From: a virus
DNA: 64,000 nucleotides
Virus record (IMG/VR): IMGVR_UViG_3300043786_000977
Span: 1 to 64,000 of that record
Strand: one strand, 5' to 3'
Below are positions 35,501-42,910 of this stretch, in pieces. The position numbers and the translations under genes are program-made. The notes below the pieces were generated by a model. That model had not been told where the DNA came from and searched no databases. It was given only the letters and a program-made list of their open reading frames with translations. Position 1 is the first letter of the stretch. Every line of letters starts with the position of its first letter.

Positions 35501-35578
35501 CTGGATCCGACTGACGAGTATACGGGCGCGCTCGGGTTCATCAGTTTGAGGTGGTCGTTAATCCGGGTCGAGGAATGA
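32531..35578 (+). CDS. Large tail/baseplate structural protein, function unknown
   Basis: ATG 32531 follows GGAGG (32520-32524) by 6 nt, giving 1015 residues; the GTG at 32519 overlaps that site and is rejected. A short N-terminal helical part with Phe-Glu-Leu-Ala-Glu-Arg-Thr (about 27-33) leads into a long Thr/Val/Gly-rich beta body and a C-terminal Pro/Asp-rich domain. It lies between baseplate wedge genes and the tandem paralogue cluster, so a peripheral baseplate or fibre-socket protein is likely. No enzymatic motif is seen. Confidence 0.5.
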   Translation: MSLWVAVHGLRDGVDVSADTFNTPIFELAERTNYLYNRLQDLAGLSTFESVRLYNVPLTTTGALAPEIKDVVCLDNETGLYVKAQASMSLLDEFVAADSAFAIGILISKTGTTGTVLIQGRLPLTTSGVAWTLTDLLETDEVFRNGQYYLSSIEPGKLTSTPSGPLIYLGSFMRSATDATKGDYAVLNPQHRDTGESHVHRSFKLYSQPAGRQYVTGTTPEDKHYVIGFRTAAVEAGAVDPEDRIPRLVCGGRWTGTAPVNYTFWLSNDGLLSTPSELSTAPTGFNDAYLHWQSSDLTEGTGGRGATRIWSFESPVSIGSYGTTVSLENPTGVVPLEGDQWDILYAVVTDTPDKRTWTVEVPTETVGWRPRLWRQYFADHPAVDGKFSMILMGGPHVQADKRLADTITVVCAEIHAFDMLYPAVWDTTVIGAYTFEYVDAGDTVTDGNIAVLRAGDIYDPTGTYDNLLTAIRALDDSTITPVIDVTEATFLVGTPTSTTVTHRGVVASALTAGEGTVTVGAGDAAFLVYDQYNHNLVANYGTLYWNNAELWQFAALTNGLQILLVPYDSDGTASTSATVEVGDYWACDLADTAPGANFVYTVEMHQSLVAYYPPIPAKVAALVLNGVELDSAEFFGDAAVYNLAPDSIHWYSDAYNTVPWATDWTSISEPGSEQLQPRMLLHFVRGTIGNSGYVTSLRAAPDAPIRVLQCGTNEPGTVGDLMLDLDLELSTQDANVVGYQVVKATDGSKLRRGPVVERIRVGAGLTMTQSGNAPAGQGIVTLGLSADGSGFAGDFEEVALENAKQELIGMFPYIRLLGWETGGNNTPTGFTAKFRVPHTLDETATYRVIIFATMFGEEDVTLVADMQLPRAGLQFTYSVLPDVFALAGSDVSDPRGTAYGNLQENLIEPDNPRMAAVAMGDLTMDPVYKSYDPMLLHNNPLLASVPRRMLNVFGNPFPSPDDLELDPVTTSMLGVRAGSLVAIRISRADLLDPTDEYTGALGFISLRWSLIRVEE

Positions 35579-35593
35579 TACCAAAGGGGTTAA

Positions 35594-36508
35594 ATGCCAG
35601 CTATTTTACAACAAGAATGGTTGAATCAGAACGCAGGTCGTGCATATCCTTTTCAGGAGAACGCGACCCGCTACCCGCATGATGTTAACGGGCGCCAGTT
35701 GACATCGCTGGCATTGCCTAACTATGTCATCGTCGATATGATCTTTACGATGCCAGGACCGAGTGACCTACGGATGTACCTGGCACAGTTTGCACGGGCC
35801 GGTAATCTTTTGACCTGTGTCTTCCGTGAGACGGGTACAAACGCCATCGTAACCACGGTAACGTTTGATGCTAATACGCATGTACCAGGTACGGGGTATA
35901 GTCTGGCAGGTACCGCGGATTGGTTTGATGCCCGTGGCTGGTTGACGATCGGTGATCTACGGAAGTTAGCTGCTGACATACCCGAGGGGCTGTATAACTA
36001 CGAACCTGAGCAGACCCTGTTGGAAACGCGGGTTGTACGGCCGGCATTACGGGGTATCCGTAGTCTACGCGTAGTTAATCAGGATAACACGTCTGACTAT
36101 TTGTACGGCCACGTTAAGCTACTGGCAGGGGATAACGTGCGGCTCCAGTACGATCGAGAGCTAAACGGCGTATGGATTAATGCAGAGCCCAATGCGGGGT
36201 ACCGGGAAACATGTGACTGTGAATCACCAGCACAAACGAACCTGGTAAATACGGTCAACGGTATACCCGCCGAACACTTAACCATTGTCGGCGACGGAGA
36301 ATGTGTTGAAGTACGTACTGAAGGTGATAAGATCATCATTTCGGACAAATGCTCGGAACCGTGTTGCGGGTGTCCTGAACTGGAGTTCCTCACTGAGTCC
36401 GTGAAGGTGTTAGATGCAAGCCTGTCGCGGTTGGAATACTATTCGGAACAATTGGCCGAACGCATCTCAACGTTTGTAACTAACTTCGTGTTAACGGTGT
36501 CACGCTAA
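35594..36508 (+). CDS. Tandem paralogue 1 of 5: Tyr-Pro-Phe N-terminal motif protein
   Basis: The 304-residue protein opens with Glu8-Trp-Leu-Asn11-x-Asn13, then Tyr18-Pro19-Phe20-x-Glu22, the motif shared with the next four genes. A beta-rich body follows, then Val-Asn-Gly-Ile-Pro-Ala (about 212-217), a Gly-Asp-Gly-Glu strand pair, a Cys-rich knuckle (Cys-x3-Cys-Cys-x-Cys, about 249-256) and a C-terminal coiled-coil-like helix of about 40 residues. The plan, N-terminal anchor, beta domain and terminal helix, suggests a trimeric or docking virion protein near the fibres. Function unknown. Confidence 0.55.
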   Translation: MPAILQQEWLNQNAGRAYPFQENATRYPHDVNGRQLTSLALPNYVIVDMIFTMPGPSDLRMYLAQFARAGNLLTCVFRETGTNAIVTTVTFDANTHVPGTGYSLAGTADWFDARGWLTIGDLRKLAADIPEGLYNYEPEQTLLETRVVRPALRGIRSLRVVNQDNTSDYLYGHVKLLAGDNVRLQYDRELNGVWINAEPNAGYRETCDCESPAQTNLVNTVNGIPAEHLTIVGDGECVEVRTEGDKIIISDKCSEPCCGCPELEFLTESVKVLDASLSRLEYYSEQLAERISTFVTNFVLTVSR

Positions 36509-37821
36509 TGGCAATCCAGGTTGAATATCTTAATTCAAACACAGCGATCGCCTTCCCATTCTGTGAGAACGCGACCGGTTTGAAGCGGTCTGTCGATGAT
36601 CTGTTCGCGATGCCTTTGGATGTTTTCGTTGACGCAGCCTTTGAAGTACCACATGACTTTGCAGCGACCAAGCGCCTCTATCTGATGGGCTGCTATTACG
36701 TGGACGCTGATACGCTCCTGGCATCGATTGGAGATGGCACATCGGCTGTCGTCGATGTGACGATTGTCGCTGCCGGCGTTTTTACTGCTGCGACAGCCGT
36801 GGATAATGGTGTAACGGCACGGTTGGTTGTCGACTCTGTTGCCTTGCGTACGTACTTGGCAGCCATGGAATCACCAATCGCTTACGGGACATCCCTGCCC
36901 TTCGAGCCTGGTACGCAGGCTGTTATTAATCCGCAGGTACTGTCGTTCGCGCTGTATAACAACGGCCCGCTACAACCACCAGAAGAAGGTACGTTGTCTG
37001 GTGATGTGCGCATCTTGAGTGGGTATAATGTCGGGGTCAATATCGACGTTATTGAAGACGATACAGTACCGATCGATATCAATGCACTCCCGGGTCTAGG
37101 TCTAGGTACCTTACCCTGCACAGAAGCTGATCCTCCGTTTACAAACGTACCGCCGGGCATGGTACCCAATAAAGGCAATATTCGGTTTGTGCCTGGAGAA
37201 GAGGGTTGTTACGTCGTGGTCGTTAACCCGACGAGCAATCTGATTCAGATTCAAGGACGGTGTCAGGCGTGCTGTACGTGTGAAGACATGACTGATATGC
37301 TCGGCGTTCTTAATGTGATCGGAACACGTATCCTGGCCGTGCAAACGTTACTGAACAGTGGGCGCGCTACTTATGAAGATGGGGTCACACGGTTCAACAA
37401 GTTTATCTCTACAGACTATACCACAGTGACAATGAAGGCAAATGGGATGCGTGGTTCAGATTGGGATACCGGGGATACCAATCGCGGTTCGCCTAATTGG
37501 GCGCGTGTTGTAATGAGTGTCAACAACCGCCGACCGAACCCTGCCGAGATTACATCGTGGAAGATGACGTTCTATAACCCAGCTGATGTTACTTATGAAG
37601 ACGTCTCGTGGTCGTACGCGGGTACAGGCGGCAAGACAGCGATGGGCGGTGCACTCCCCATACTCGCCGTTGATCGGAGTCTGGCAGTCACGTTACTGGT
37701 AAGTGTGACATTTCAACAGTGGCGGCAGAATCCACGGTGGTCTGCCCTGATTGAGGTCGAGGCGACCGACACGGTGACAGGTGTCAAAGACGTCATGACA
37801 CAGACGTTGGAGTTTTCATGA
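36508..37821 (+). CDS. Tandem paralogue 2 of 5: Tyr/Phe-Pro-Phe N-terminal motif protein
   Basis: The 437-residue protein overlaps the previous stop (TAATG). The N-terminal motif is Glu6-Tyr-Leu-Asn9-x-Asn11, then Phe16-Pro17-Phe18-x-Glu20. The body is Val/Asp/Thr-rich. A Cys-x2-Cys-Cys-x-Cys knuckle (about residues 252-257) precedes a helix, as in paralogue 1. An extra C-terminal beta domain of about 140 residues distinguishes it from the other four and could be a receptor-binding or oligomerisation domain. Confidence 0.55.
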   Translation: MAIQVEYLNSNTAIAFPFCENATGLKRSVDDLFAMPLDVFVDAAFEVPHDFAATKRLYLMGCYYVDADTLLASIGDGTSAVVDVTIVAAGVFTAATAVDNGVTARLVVDSVALRTYLAAMESPIAYGTSLPFEPGTQAVINPQVLSFALYNNGPLQPPEEGTLSGDVRILSGYNVGVNIDVIEDDTVPIDINALPGLGLGTLPCTEADPPFTNVPPGMVPNKGNIRFVPGEEGCYVVVVNPTSNLIQIQGRCQACCTCEDMTDMLGVLNVIGTRILAVQTLLNSGRATYEDGVTRFNKFISTDYTTVTMKANGMRGSDWDTGDTNRGSPNWARVVMSVNNRRPNPAEITSWKMTFYNPADVTYEDVSWSYAGTGGKTAMGGALPILAVDRSLAVTLLVSVTFQQWRQNPRWSALIEVEATDTVTGVKDVMTQTLEFS

Positions 37822-38513
37822 GCGCAAGTTATATCGAGTGGTGTAACGAGAATGAGGGACGTGGTTATCCAATCGCGGAAGCGGCCTCCCGTGTGGACGA
37901 TAACGGTACCCAGTTGCCGAGTGATATCTTGGCTGACCTGGGGTTGCTGTTACCATCAAACTACACGGGGTTGCGGCTTAGTTCATTGTATATCTCGTCC
38001 ACGCTCATATCGTTATCGATCAGTGCTGACGTCGGTGGTTTACTGACAGCAACATTCGCTAAGGCGTCCGTAGTACCCTATACTGCGTATGCGTTGACGC
38101 CGTACCCTGGCGTGGACGATGTTAGTGGTTGGGTGGTGTTCGGTAATTACAAACACCACGGTTCGGTGCCATTGTATGTGCGTTTCACTACCGCGGTACA
38201 GAGTGGTTTAGAGTTACGTACGGTCCGTGTTATACCGCCGCCCGGCGTGAAGCGTTTCCAGCGTGTTAATAATGATCCTAGCATCTACGCTACCGGGATT
38301 GTAGACTTCTTGCCCGGATCACAGTTTGTTGTCGAGGTAGATCCCGACAATCCGCAGAACATCATTGTACGCTTGCACGGGGACGTAAAGTCGCGGTATA
38401 TTGAACCTTGTACACGGCCGGCGGCAGCCGGGACATGTGCGGTACCGCCCTTGAGACGTATAAACGGGGTACCCCCAGATGCAGACGGGGTCATTACATT
38501 GAGGTTCGAATAA
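37818..38513 (+). CDS. Tandem paralogue 3 of 5: Tyr-Pro-Ile N-terminal motif protein
   Basis: The 231-residue protein overlaps the previous gene by ATGA. It opens with Glu7-Trp-Cys-Asn10-x-Asn12, then Tyr17-Pro18-Ile19-x-Glu21. It ends with Arg-Ile-Asn-Gly-Val-Pro-Pro-Asp-Ala-Asp-Gly-Val-Ile-Thr-Leu, a closing element also seen in related form in paralogues 1 and 5, and lacks the terminal helix. It is the shortest of the five. Confidence 0.55.
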   Translation: MSASYIEWCNENEGRGYPIAEAASRVDDNGTQLPSDILADLGLLLPSNYTGLRLSSLYISSTLISLSISADVGGLLTATFAKASVVPYTAYALTPYPGVDDVSGWVVFGNYKHHGSVPLYVRFTTAVQSGLELRTVRVIPPPGVKRFQRVNNDPSIYATGIVDFLPGSQFVVEVDPDNPQNIIVRLHGDVKSRYIEPCTRPAAAGTCAVPPLRRINGVPPDADGVITLRFE

Positions 38514-39553
38514 TGCCAGTGGTACTATTAACCGAGTATGAGAACCAGAATCAGCGTCGCCATTACCCATTCGTCGATAACGCAACGATGAAGGATGATG
38601 ACGGGATGGCGCTACCCGCTGACTTCTTGGTTGATGCACACCTCTATCCACTGGATCCTATCGGGGGCGTCTACATTGCCAAGATTGAAGGCGGGACGAC
38701 GATTCAGTTTGCAGATACAGCGACGCGTAAGGTCTTTGGTGAGGCTGTCTACACCCCAGGCGCGCCTACTGCAGAGGTTGTGGAGACAGGGCTGTACGGA
38801 CGACAGGTAGGCTTGCTCGTCTTCGGTCCGGGGGTTGCTGATATCATTCGGGGACGTGGACAACGTACCTTTCGACCCGAAGCAACAACACTGACACCGA
38901 CGGCATATACTCCGATCAAACAGGTCGGCGTTCGTGGCGTACGGTTAGCTGACGGTACTCTGATAACAGGTGATATCAGTTTCGAGGGTCGGGACGGTGT
39001 GTTGATAACCAGTCGTATCGACGACGGCAAACATATGCTGCGTTTCGATGTGTTAGGGGTACCGCCGAATATGGAAGATTGCGGTGAAGATCCATTGATC
39101 TGTACCGTTGTCGTTGAACGGGTCCCCGGTAGTTGTTTCGTAACGAGCAAGTATGACGACTACACACTGGCCCTGACAGCAAATGGGTTGACCCTGGATG
39201 ATATCTGTGCAGCAGGCAAGGCACGCCGGCGCCCTAGTGACACGGATCCGTGCGCCGAGCCTGGACCCCCGCCGGTACCTACGCCACCAGGCGACGCAGC
39301 AACACAGCGGTTTGAGATTTGTGATATGCGGGTGGGTACGTTCATGATCGTAACGCCGTCAACGATCGGGAACCGTAATCCGATCTTTGTGAGTCCGTTG
39401 GAGGTTGCGACGATGCCTAATCGCCTGACACTACCCCCGATTACGACCGTAGACGACGCGACGGCCGCGGCTGAACGGTTCCGTTCACCAGAAGTAATGT
39501 CAGGCGGTCTGATTATTGGATTCCAAGGTATTGGAAAGGGCCAATTACCATGA
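38513..39553 (+). CDS. Tandem paralogue 4 of 5: Tyr-Pro-Phe N-terminal motif protein
   Basis: ATG 38513 overlaps the previous stop (TAATG); an in-frame start at 38408 would overlap the upstream gene by about 100 nt and is rejected. The 346-residue protein opens with Glu8-Tyr-x-Asn11-x-Asn13, then Tyr18-Pro19-Phe20-x-Asp22. It has a beta-rich body, scattered cysteines, a Pro-rich linker (about 255-268) and a C-terminal domain rich in Thr/Pro. Same genomic block and probably same assembly as its four relatives. Confidence 0.55.
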   Translation: MPVVLLTEYENQNQRRHYPFVDNATMKDDDGMALPADFLVDAHLYPLDPIGGVYIAKIEGGTTIQFADTATRKVFGEAVYTPGAPTAEVVETGLYGRQVGLLVFGPGVADIIRGRGQRTFRPEATTLTPTAYTPIKQVGVRGVRLADGTLITGDISFEGRDGVLITSRIDDGKHMLRFDVLGVPPNMEDCGEDPLICTVVVERVPGSCFVTSKYDDYTLALTANGLTLDDICAAGKARRRPSDTDPCAEPGPPPVPTPPGDAATQRFEICDMRVGTFMIVTPSTIGNRNPIFVSPLEVATMPNRLTLPPITTVDDATAAAERFRSPEVMSGGLIIGFQGIGKGQLP

Positions 39554-40302
39554 TGACACGTACGCCAGAGTGGTTAAACGCAAACCGATACCGCCGGTAC
39601 CCATTCCGTGACGACACGAACTTGACCTGTACCGGGAGCCGGGCGTTGTCGAACGATGTGCTCCTAGATTGTCGCCTGGTCAGTTGTACGCGTGCACAGG
39701 CTGCGTTGTCGTTATTGGATGTTGAAGTTACGACCGGTCAGGCCTCTTTACTGTTTGCTTTCGGTTATGACAATTGCCTGTTCTGTGTGACTGTACCCGC
39801 CGCAGCTAGTTACCCGTATACGGTAACAGGTAGTTCGCTCGGACTGCAGTATACCCTTATCTTCGGCGAGGGCTGTAAGACGTTACTGGCATGGCCTGTG
39901 GGTATGTACAACCTGATAGAGTCGCCAGTCTTGCAGCCGGCCCTTACCGTGGTCCAGGACCGCCATCGTGTCGATACCGTGCGTGCCACGGGTGAAGGAC
40001 AAACAACGTTGTCCGGGCTTGTGTACATCGAACCGGGATATAACTGCGAACCAGTGGTCATGCCCAACAAGATCCGGTTATCGGCTGGTTTAGGTTACGG
40101 TGCAGGTCGTTATTGTAATTCACTCAGCGATGCTGTAAGATCTTGTGCTGAAGCCATCCTTTGGGTAAACGGACAGAACGCAGATGAAGCCGGTAACTTG
40201 CCCCTTGTCGGTGGCCCTGGTGTTGAGGTTGAAAGCCAACCTGATCAGAATCGAGTCGTGATACGTGGTAATACGTTACTAGAACAGACGAAGTGTGGAT
40301 AA
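39550..40302 (+). CDS. Tandem paralogue 5 of 5: Tyr-Pro-Phe N-terminal motif protein
   Basis: The 250-residue protein overlaps the previous gene by 4 nt. It opens with Glu7-Trp-Leu-Asn10-x-Asn12, then Tyr17-Pro18-Phe19-x-Asp21. It is Cys-rich and ends with Trp-Val-Asn-Gly-Gln-Asn-Ala-Asp-x-Ala-Gly-Asn-Leu-Pro-Leu, resembling the closing element of paralogues 1 and 3. The repeat protein begins 1 nt after its stop. Confidence 0.55.
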   Translation: MMTRTPEWLNANRYRRYPFRDDTNLTCTGSRALSNDVLLDCRLVSCTRAQAALSLLDVEVTTGQASLLFAFGYDNCLFCVTVPAAASYPYTVTGSSLGLQYTLIFGEGCKTLLAWPVGMYNLIESPVLQPALTVVQDRHRVDTVRATGEGQTTLSGLVYIEPGYNCEPVVMPNKIRLSAGLGYGAGRYCNSLSDAVRSCAEAILWVNGQNADEAGNLPLVGGPGVEVESQPDQNRVVIRGNTLLEQTKCG

Positions 40303-40303
40303 T

Positions 40304-42898
40304 ATGCGTGATCCTTTTCAAATGTCAGGTGATTGCCCGGTACTGGTCGTCGATCTCGGTATCCTGGAGAATCTGCCGATTTGCAGTATTCCTGGGTTCA
40401 CGAGTCCAACACACGCGATTCGGTTACCCGAACTAAACCCACCAGATATTGCAGCGCCGGATATCTGTTTCTGTATTAGTGTGGACGTACAAACCTCGAA
40501 GAACTATTTGGTTAATTCCTTCAGTGGACGCTGGTCACGTAAGACTGATGACTGTTGCGACGCGCAGTACAACCTGTCACTCAATCTAGATGTACCCTGT
40601 ATGCCGTTGAGCGTAGCAGCATCCCAAGCTGTCAAGATCACAACTGACACAGTGCCATATTTGAACGTCACACTCGGCAAGACTGCCACTGCCCCGGAGT
40701 GCGCCCTGAGTTTGTTCGTTTCGCTCGACATCCCTTGCATGCCCTTGAGTGTCAGGGTTTCCCATACAGTTGCGTTGAAAGATACCGCCGTACCACATCT
40801 TAAGGTTGACTTTGGCAAGACGGGTACTGCTTCTGTATGTGCTTTAAGCCTGTTCGTCTCTCTTGACATTCCGTGTATGCCCCTGAGTGTCAGGGTTTCC
40901 CATACAGTTGCGTTGAAAGACACCACCGTACCACATCTGCGGGTAGACTTCGGTAAGACCGCAACTGCCTCTGAGTGTGCTTTAAGCTTGTTTGTCTCGT
41001 TGGATATACCTTGCATGCCCTTGAGCGTCAGGGTATCGAAGACTGTCGCACTGACAGACGACATAGAACCACACCTCCGGGTGGACTTCGGGAAAACAGG
41101 CACTGCGTCGGAATGTGCGTTGAGTTTGTTTGTCTCGTTGGATATACCTTGCATGCCCTTGAGCGTTAGGGTCTCGAAGACCGTTGCGTTAACAGATGAC
41201 GCGGCGCCACATCTTAAGGTTGACTTCGGCAAGACTGGAACAGCTTCTGAATGTGCTCTGAGTTTGTTTGTCTCGCTCGACATTCCGTGTATGCCTTTAA
41301 GCGTCAAGGTCTCACATAATGTGGCGTTGACAGACGACGTAGAACCACATCTGCGGGTAGACTTCGGCAAGACTGGTACTGCCTCGGAGTGCGCGCTGAG
41401 TTTGTTTATTTCCCTAGACATCCCTTGTATGCCTTTAAGCGTCAGGGTATCGCACACCGTCGCATTGAAAGATACCGACGAGCCGCACCTACGTGTAGAC
41501 TTCGGTAAGACCGCAACTGCCTCAGAGTGTGCGCTGAGTTTGTTTATCTCCCTAGACATCCCCTGCATGCCTCTGAGCGTCAAGGTCTCACATAATGTGG
41601 CGTTGACAGACGACGTAGAACCGCATCTTCGGATTGACTTCGGGAAAACCGGAACAGCCTCTGAATGTGCGCTTAGTCTGTTCGTCTCGCTCGACATTCC
41701 GTGTATGCCCCTGAGCGTCCGGGTCTCGAAGACCGTCGTACTGACGGATGCCGTCGAACCGCACCTCCGGGTAGACTTCGGGAAGACCGGAACAGCTTCC
41801 GAATGTGCTCTCAGCCTGTTCGTCTCTCTCGACATTCCGTGTATGCCTTTAAGTGTCAGGGTCTCCCACACTATAGGGTTAACAGACGACGCAGAACCGC
41901 ACCTCCGGGTAGACTTCGGGAAGACCGGAACAGCTTCCGAATGTGCTCTCAGCCTGTTCGTCTCTCTCGACATTCCGTGTATGCCGCTGAGTGTCAGGGT
42001 ATCGAAGACTGTCACGTTGACCAATGACACCGAACCGCATCTGCAGGTAGACTTCGGGAAAACAGGTACTGCCTCGGAGTGCACGTTGAGCCTGTTCATT
42101 TCCCTAGACATACCCTGTATGCCCTTGAGTGTTACCGTATCACACACTGTTGCGTTGACCAATGACACTGAACCGCACCTACGGGTGGACTTCGGTAAAA
42201 CAGGTACTGCCTCGGAGTGTAAGTTGAGTCTGTTCGTCTCGCTCGACATCCCTTGCATGCCGTTGAGTATTACAGCAGATCAGGCCGTACAGATTACGAA
42301 CAGTGTAGCACCGTATTTGAACGTCGCACTCGGTAAGACTGGAACTGCTTCTGACTGCACGTTGAGTTTGTTCGTCTCGCTTGATATACCCTGTATGCCG
42401 TTCAGCATCGGTCCCGCGTGGGATCAGACAGATGTCCCGTTCGGTAGCAACGGCCTATTCAACATTAACCTCCAATTGGTTAAGACCAATAAGCAACTGC
42501 GCATATCTGGTACCCTGGGTATTACCGAGGACGACTGTTGCACGCCAACCCCATGGGCGCCCTCAATCATCGGCAGTACCCTTACTATTGCCAACCCTAT
42601 CTACCTCCGTTCGCCGAAATATTTTGTCCCTGCAGATCTTACCTATAGTTTGGTGGTGAGTGATGGTGCTGGCGATTACTACTGTGGCGTCAAGATCAAT
42701 GTCATTAACGGCACTATCGATCCCACGCTTCTCATATCCAAGACGCTTTCTGACGTCGTCTACACTAGTCTCGCTGCGGCTCACGCTGACGCCGACTACA
42801 TGCGACTGCTCGTCTGTGTCGTTACTTACGATGCAGTAAACTTTACAATTAAACTACGCTGCATCAACAGCGTACCGGAGTTGGGTAACTACGCTTAA
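40304..42898 (+). CDS. Repeat protein with 14 copies of a 46-residue cysteine-containing unit
   Basis: ATG 40304 lies 1 nt after the previous stop, with GTGGA just upstream; 864 residues. After a 90-residue Pro/Cys-containing N-terminus, the core Leu-Asp-Ile/Val-Pro-Cys-Met-Pro occurs 14 times at exact 46-residue spacing (nt 40586 + 138n, n = 0-13). Each internal unit has two cysteines (Pro-Cys-Met, and Ser-Glu-Cys) and ends with Val-Asp-Phe-Gly-Lys-Thr. The regular strand-like pattern suggests a beta-solenoid or bead-on-string fibre, perhaps with disulfides or metal links between units. The C-terminal 150 residues form a separate beta domain, a possible tip. It follows the five paralogues and is probably part of the same appendage. 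Confidence 0.6.
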   Translation: MRDPFQMSGDCPVLVVDLGILENLPICSIPGFTSPTHAIRLPELNPPDIAAPDICFCISVDVQTSKNYLVNSFSGRWSRKTDDCCDAQYNLSLNLDVPCMPLSVAASQAVKITTDTVPYLNVTLGKTATAPECALSLFVSLDIPCMPLSVRVSHTVALKDTAVPHLKVDFGKTGTASVCALSLFVSLDIPCMPLSVRVSHTVALKDTTVPHLRVDFGKTATASECALSLFVSLDIPCMPLSVRVSKTVALTDDIEPHLRVDFGKTGTASECALSLFVSLDIPCMPLSVRVSKTVALTDDAAPHLKVDFGKTGTASECALSLFVSLDIPCMPLSVKVSHNVALTDDVEPHLRVDFGKTGTASECALSLFISLDIPCMPLSVRVSHTVALKDTDEPHLRVDFGKTATASECALSLFISLDIPCMPLSVKVSHNVALTDDVEPHLRIDFGKTGTASECALSLFVSLDIPCMPLSVRVSKTVVLTDAVEPHLRVDFGKTGTASECALSLFVSLDIPCMPLSVRVSHTIGLTDDAEPHLRVDFGKTGTASECALSLFVSLDIPCMPLSVRVSKTVTLTNDTEPHLQVDFGKTGTASECTLSLFISLDIPCMPLSVTVSHTVALTNDTEPHLRVDFGKTGTASECKLSLFVSLDIPCMPLSITADQAVQITNSVAPYLNVALGKTGTASDCTLSLFVSLDIPCMPFSIGPAWDQTDVPFGSNGLFNINLQLVKTNKQLRISGTLGITEDDCCTPTPWAPSIIGSTLTIANPIYLRSPKYFVPADLTYSLVVSDGAGDYYCGVKINVINGTIDPTLLISKTLSDVVYTSLAAAHADADYMRLLVCVVTYDAVNFTIKLRCINSVPELGNYA
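40574..42410 (+). repeat. 138-bp tandem repeat array, 14 core copies
   Basis: The unit is 138 bp and in frame. Anchors lie at 40586, 40724, 40862, 41000, 41138, 41276, 41414, 41552, 41690, 41828, 41966, 42104, 42242 and 42380. Some neighbouring units are nearly identical over long stretches (for example around 40725-40925 and 41800-41990), which points to recent duplication or recombination within the array. The end units are more diverged. Confidence 0.95.
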
Positions 42899-42910
42899 CA
42901 AGGGGATATT

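Noticed and set aside
40504-42258. A 584-codon open frame on the - strand, antisense to the repeat protein
   Set aside because: It is produced by the 138-bp repeats being free of stops in that frame in every copy. It has no ribosome binding site and the + strand frame has the operon context.
40574-42410. Regular repeats that might suggest a CRISPR-like array
   Set aside because: The 138-bp units are in-frame coding repeats without unique spacers of constant length.
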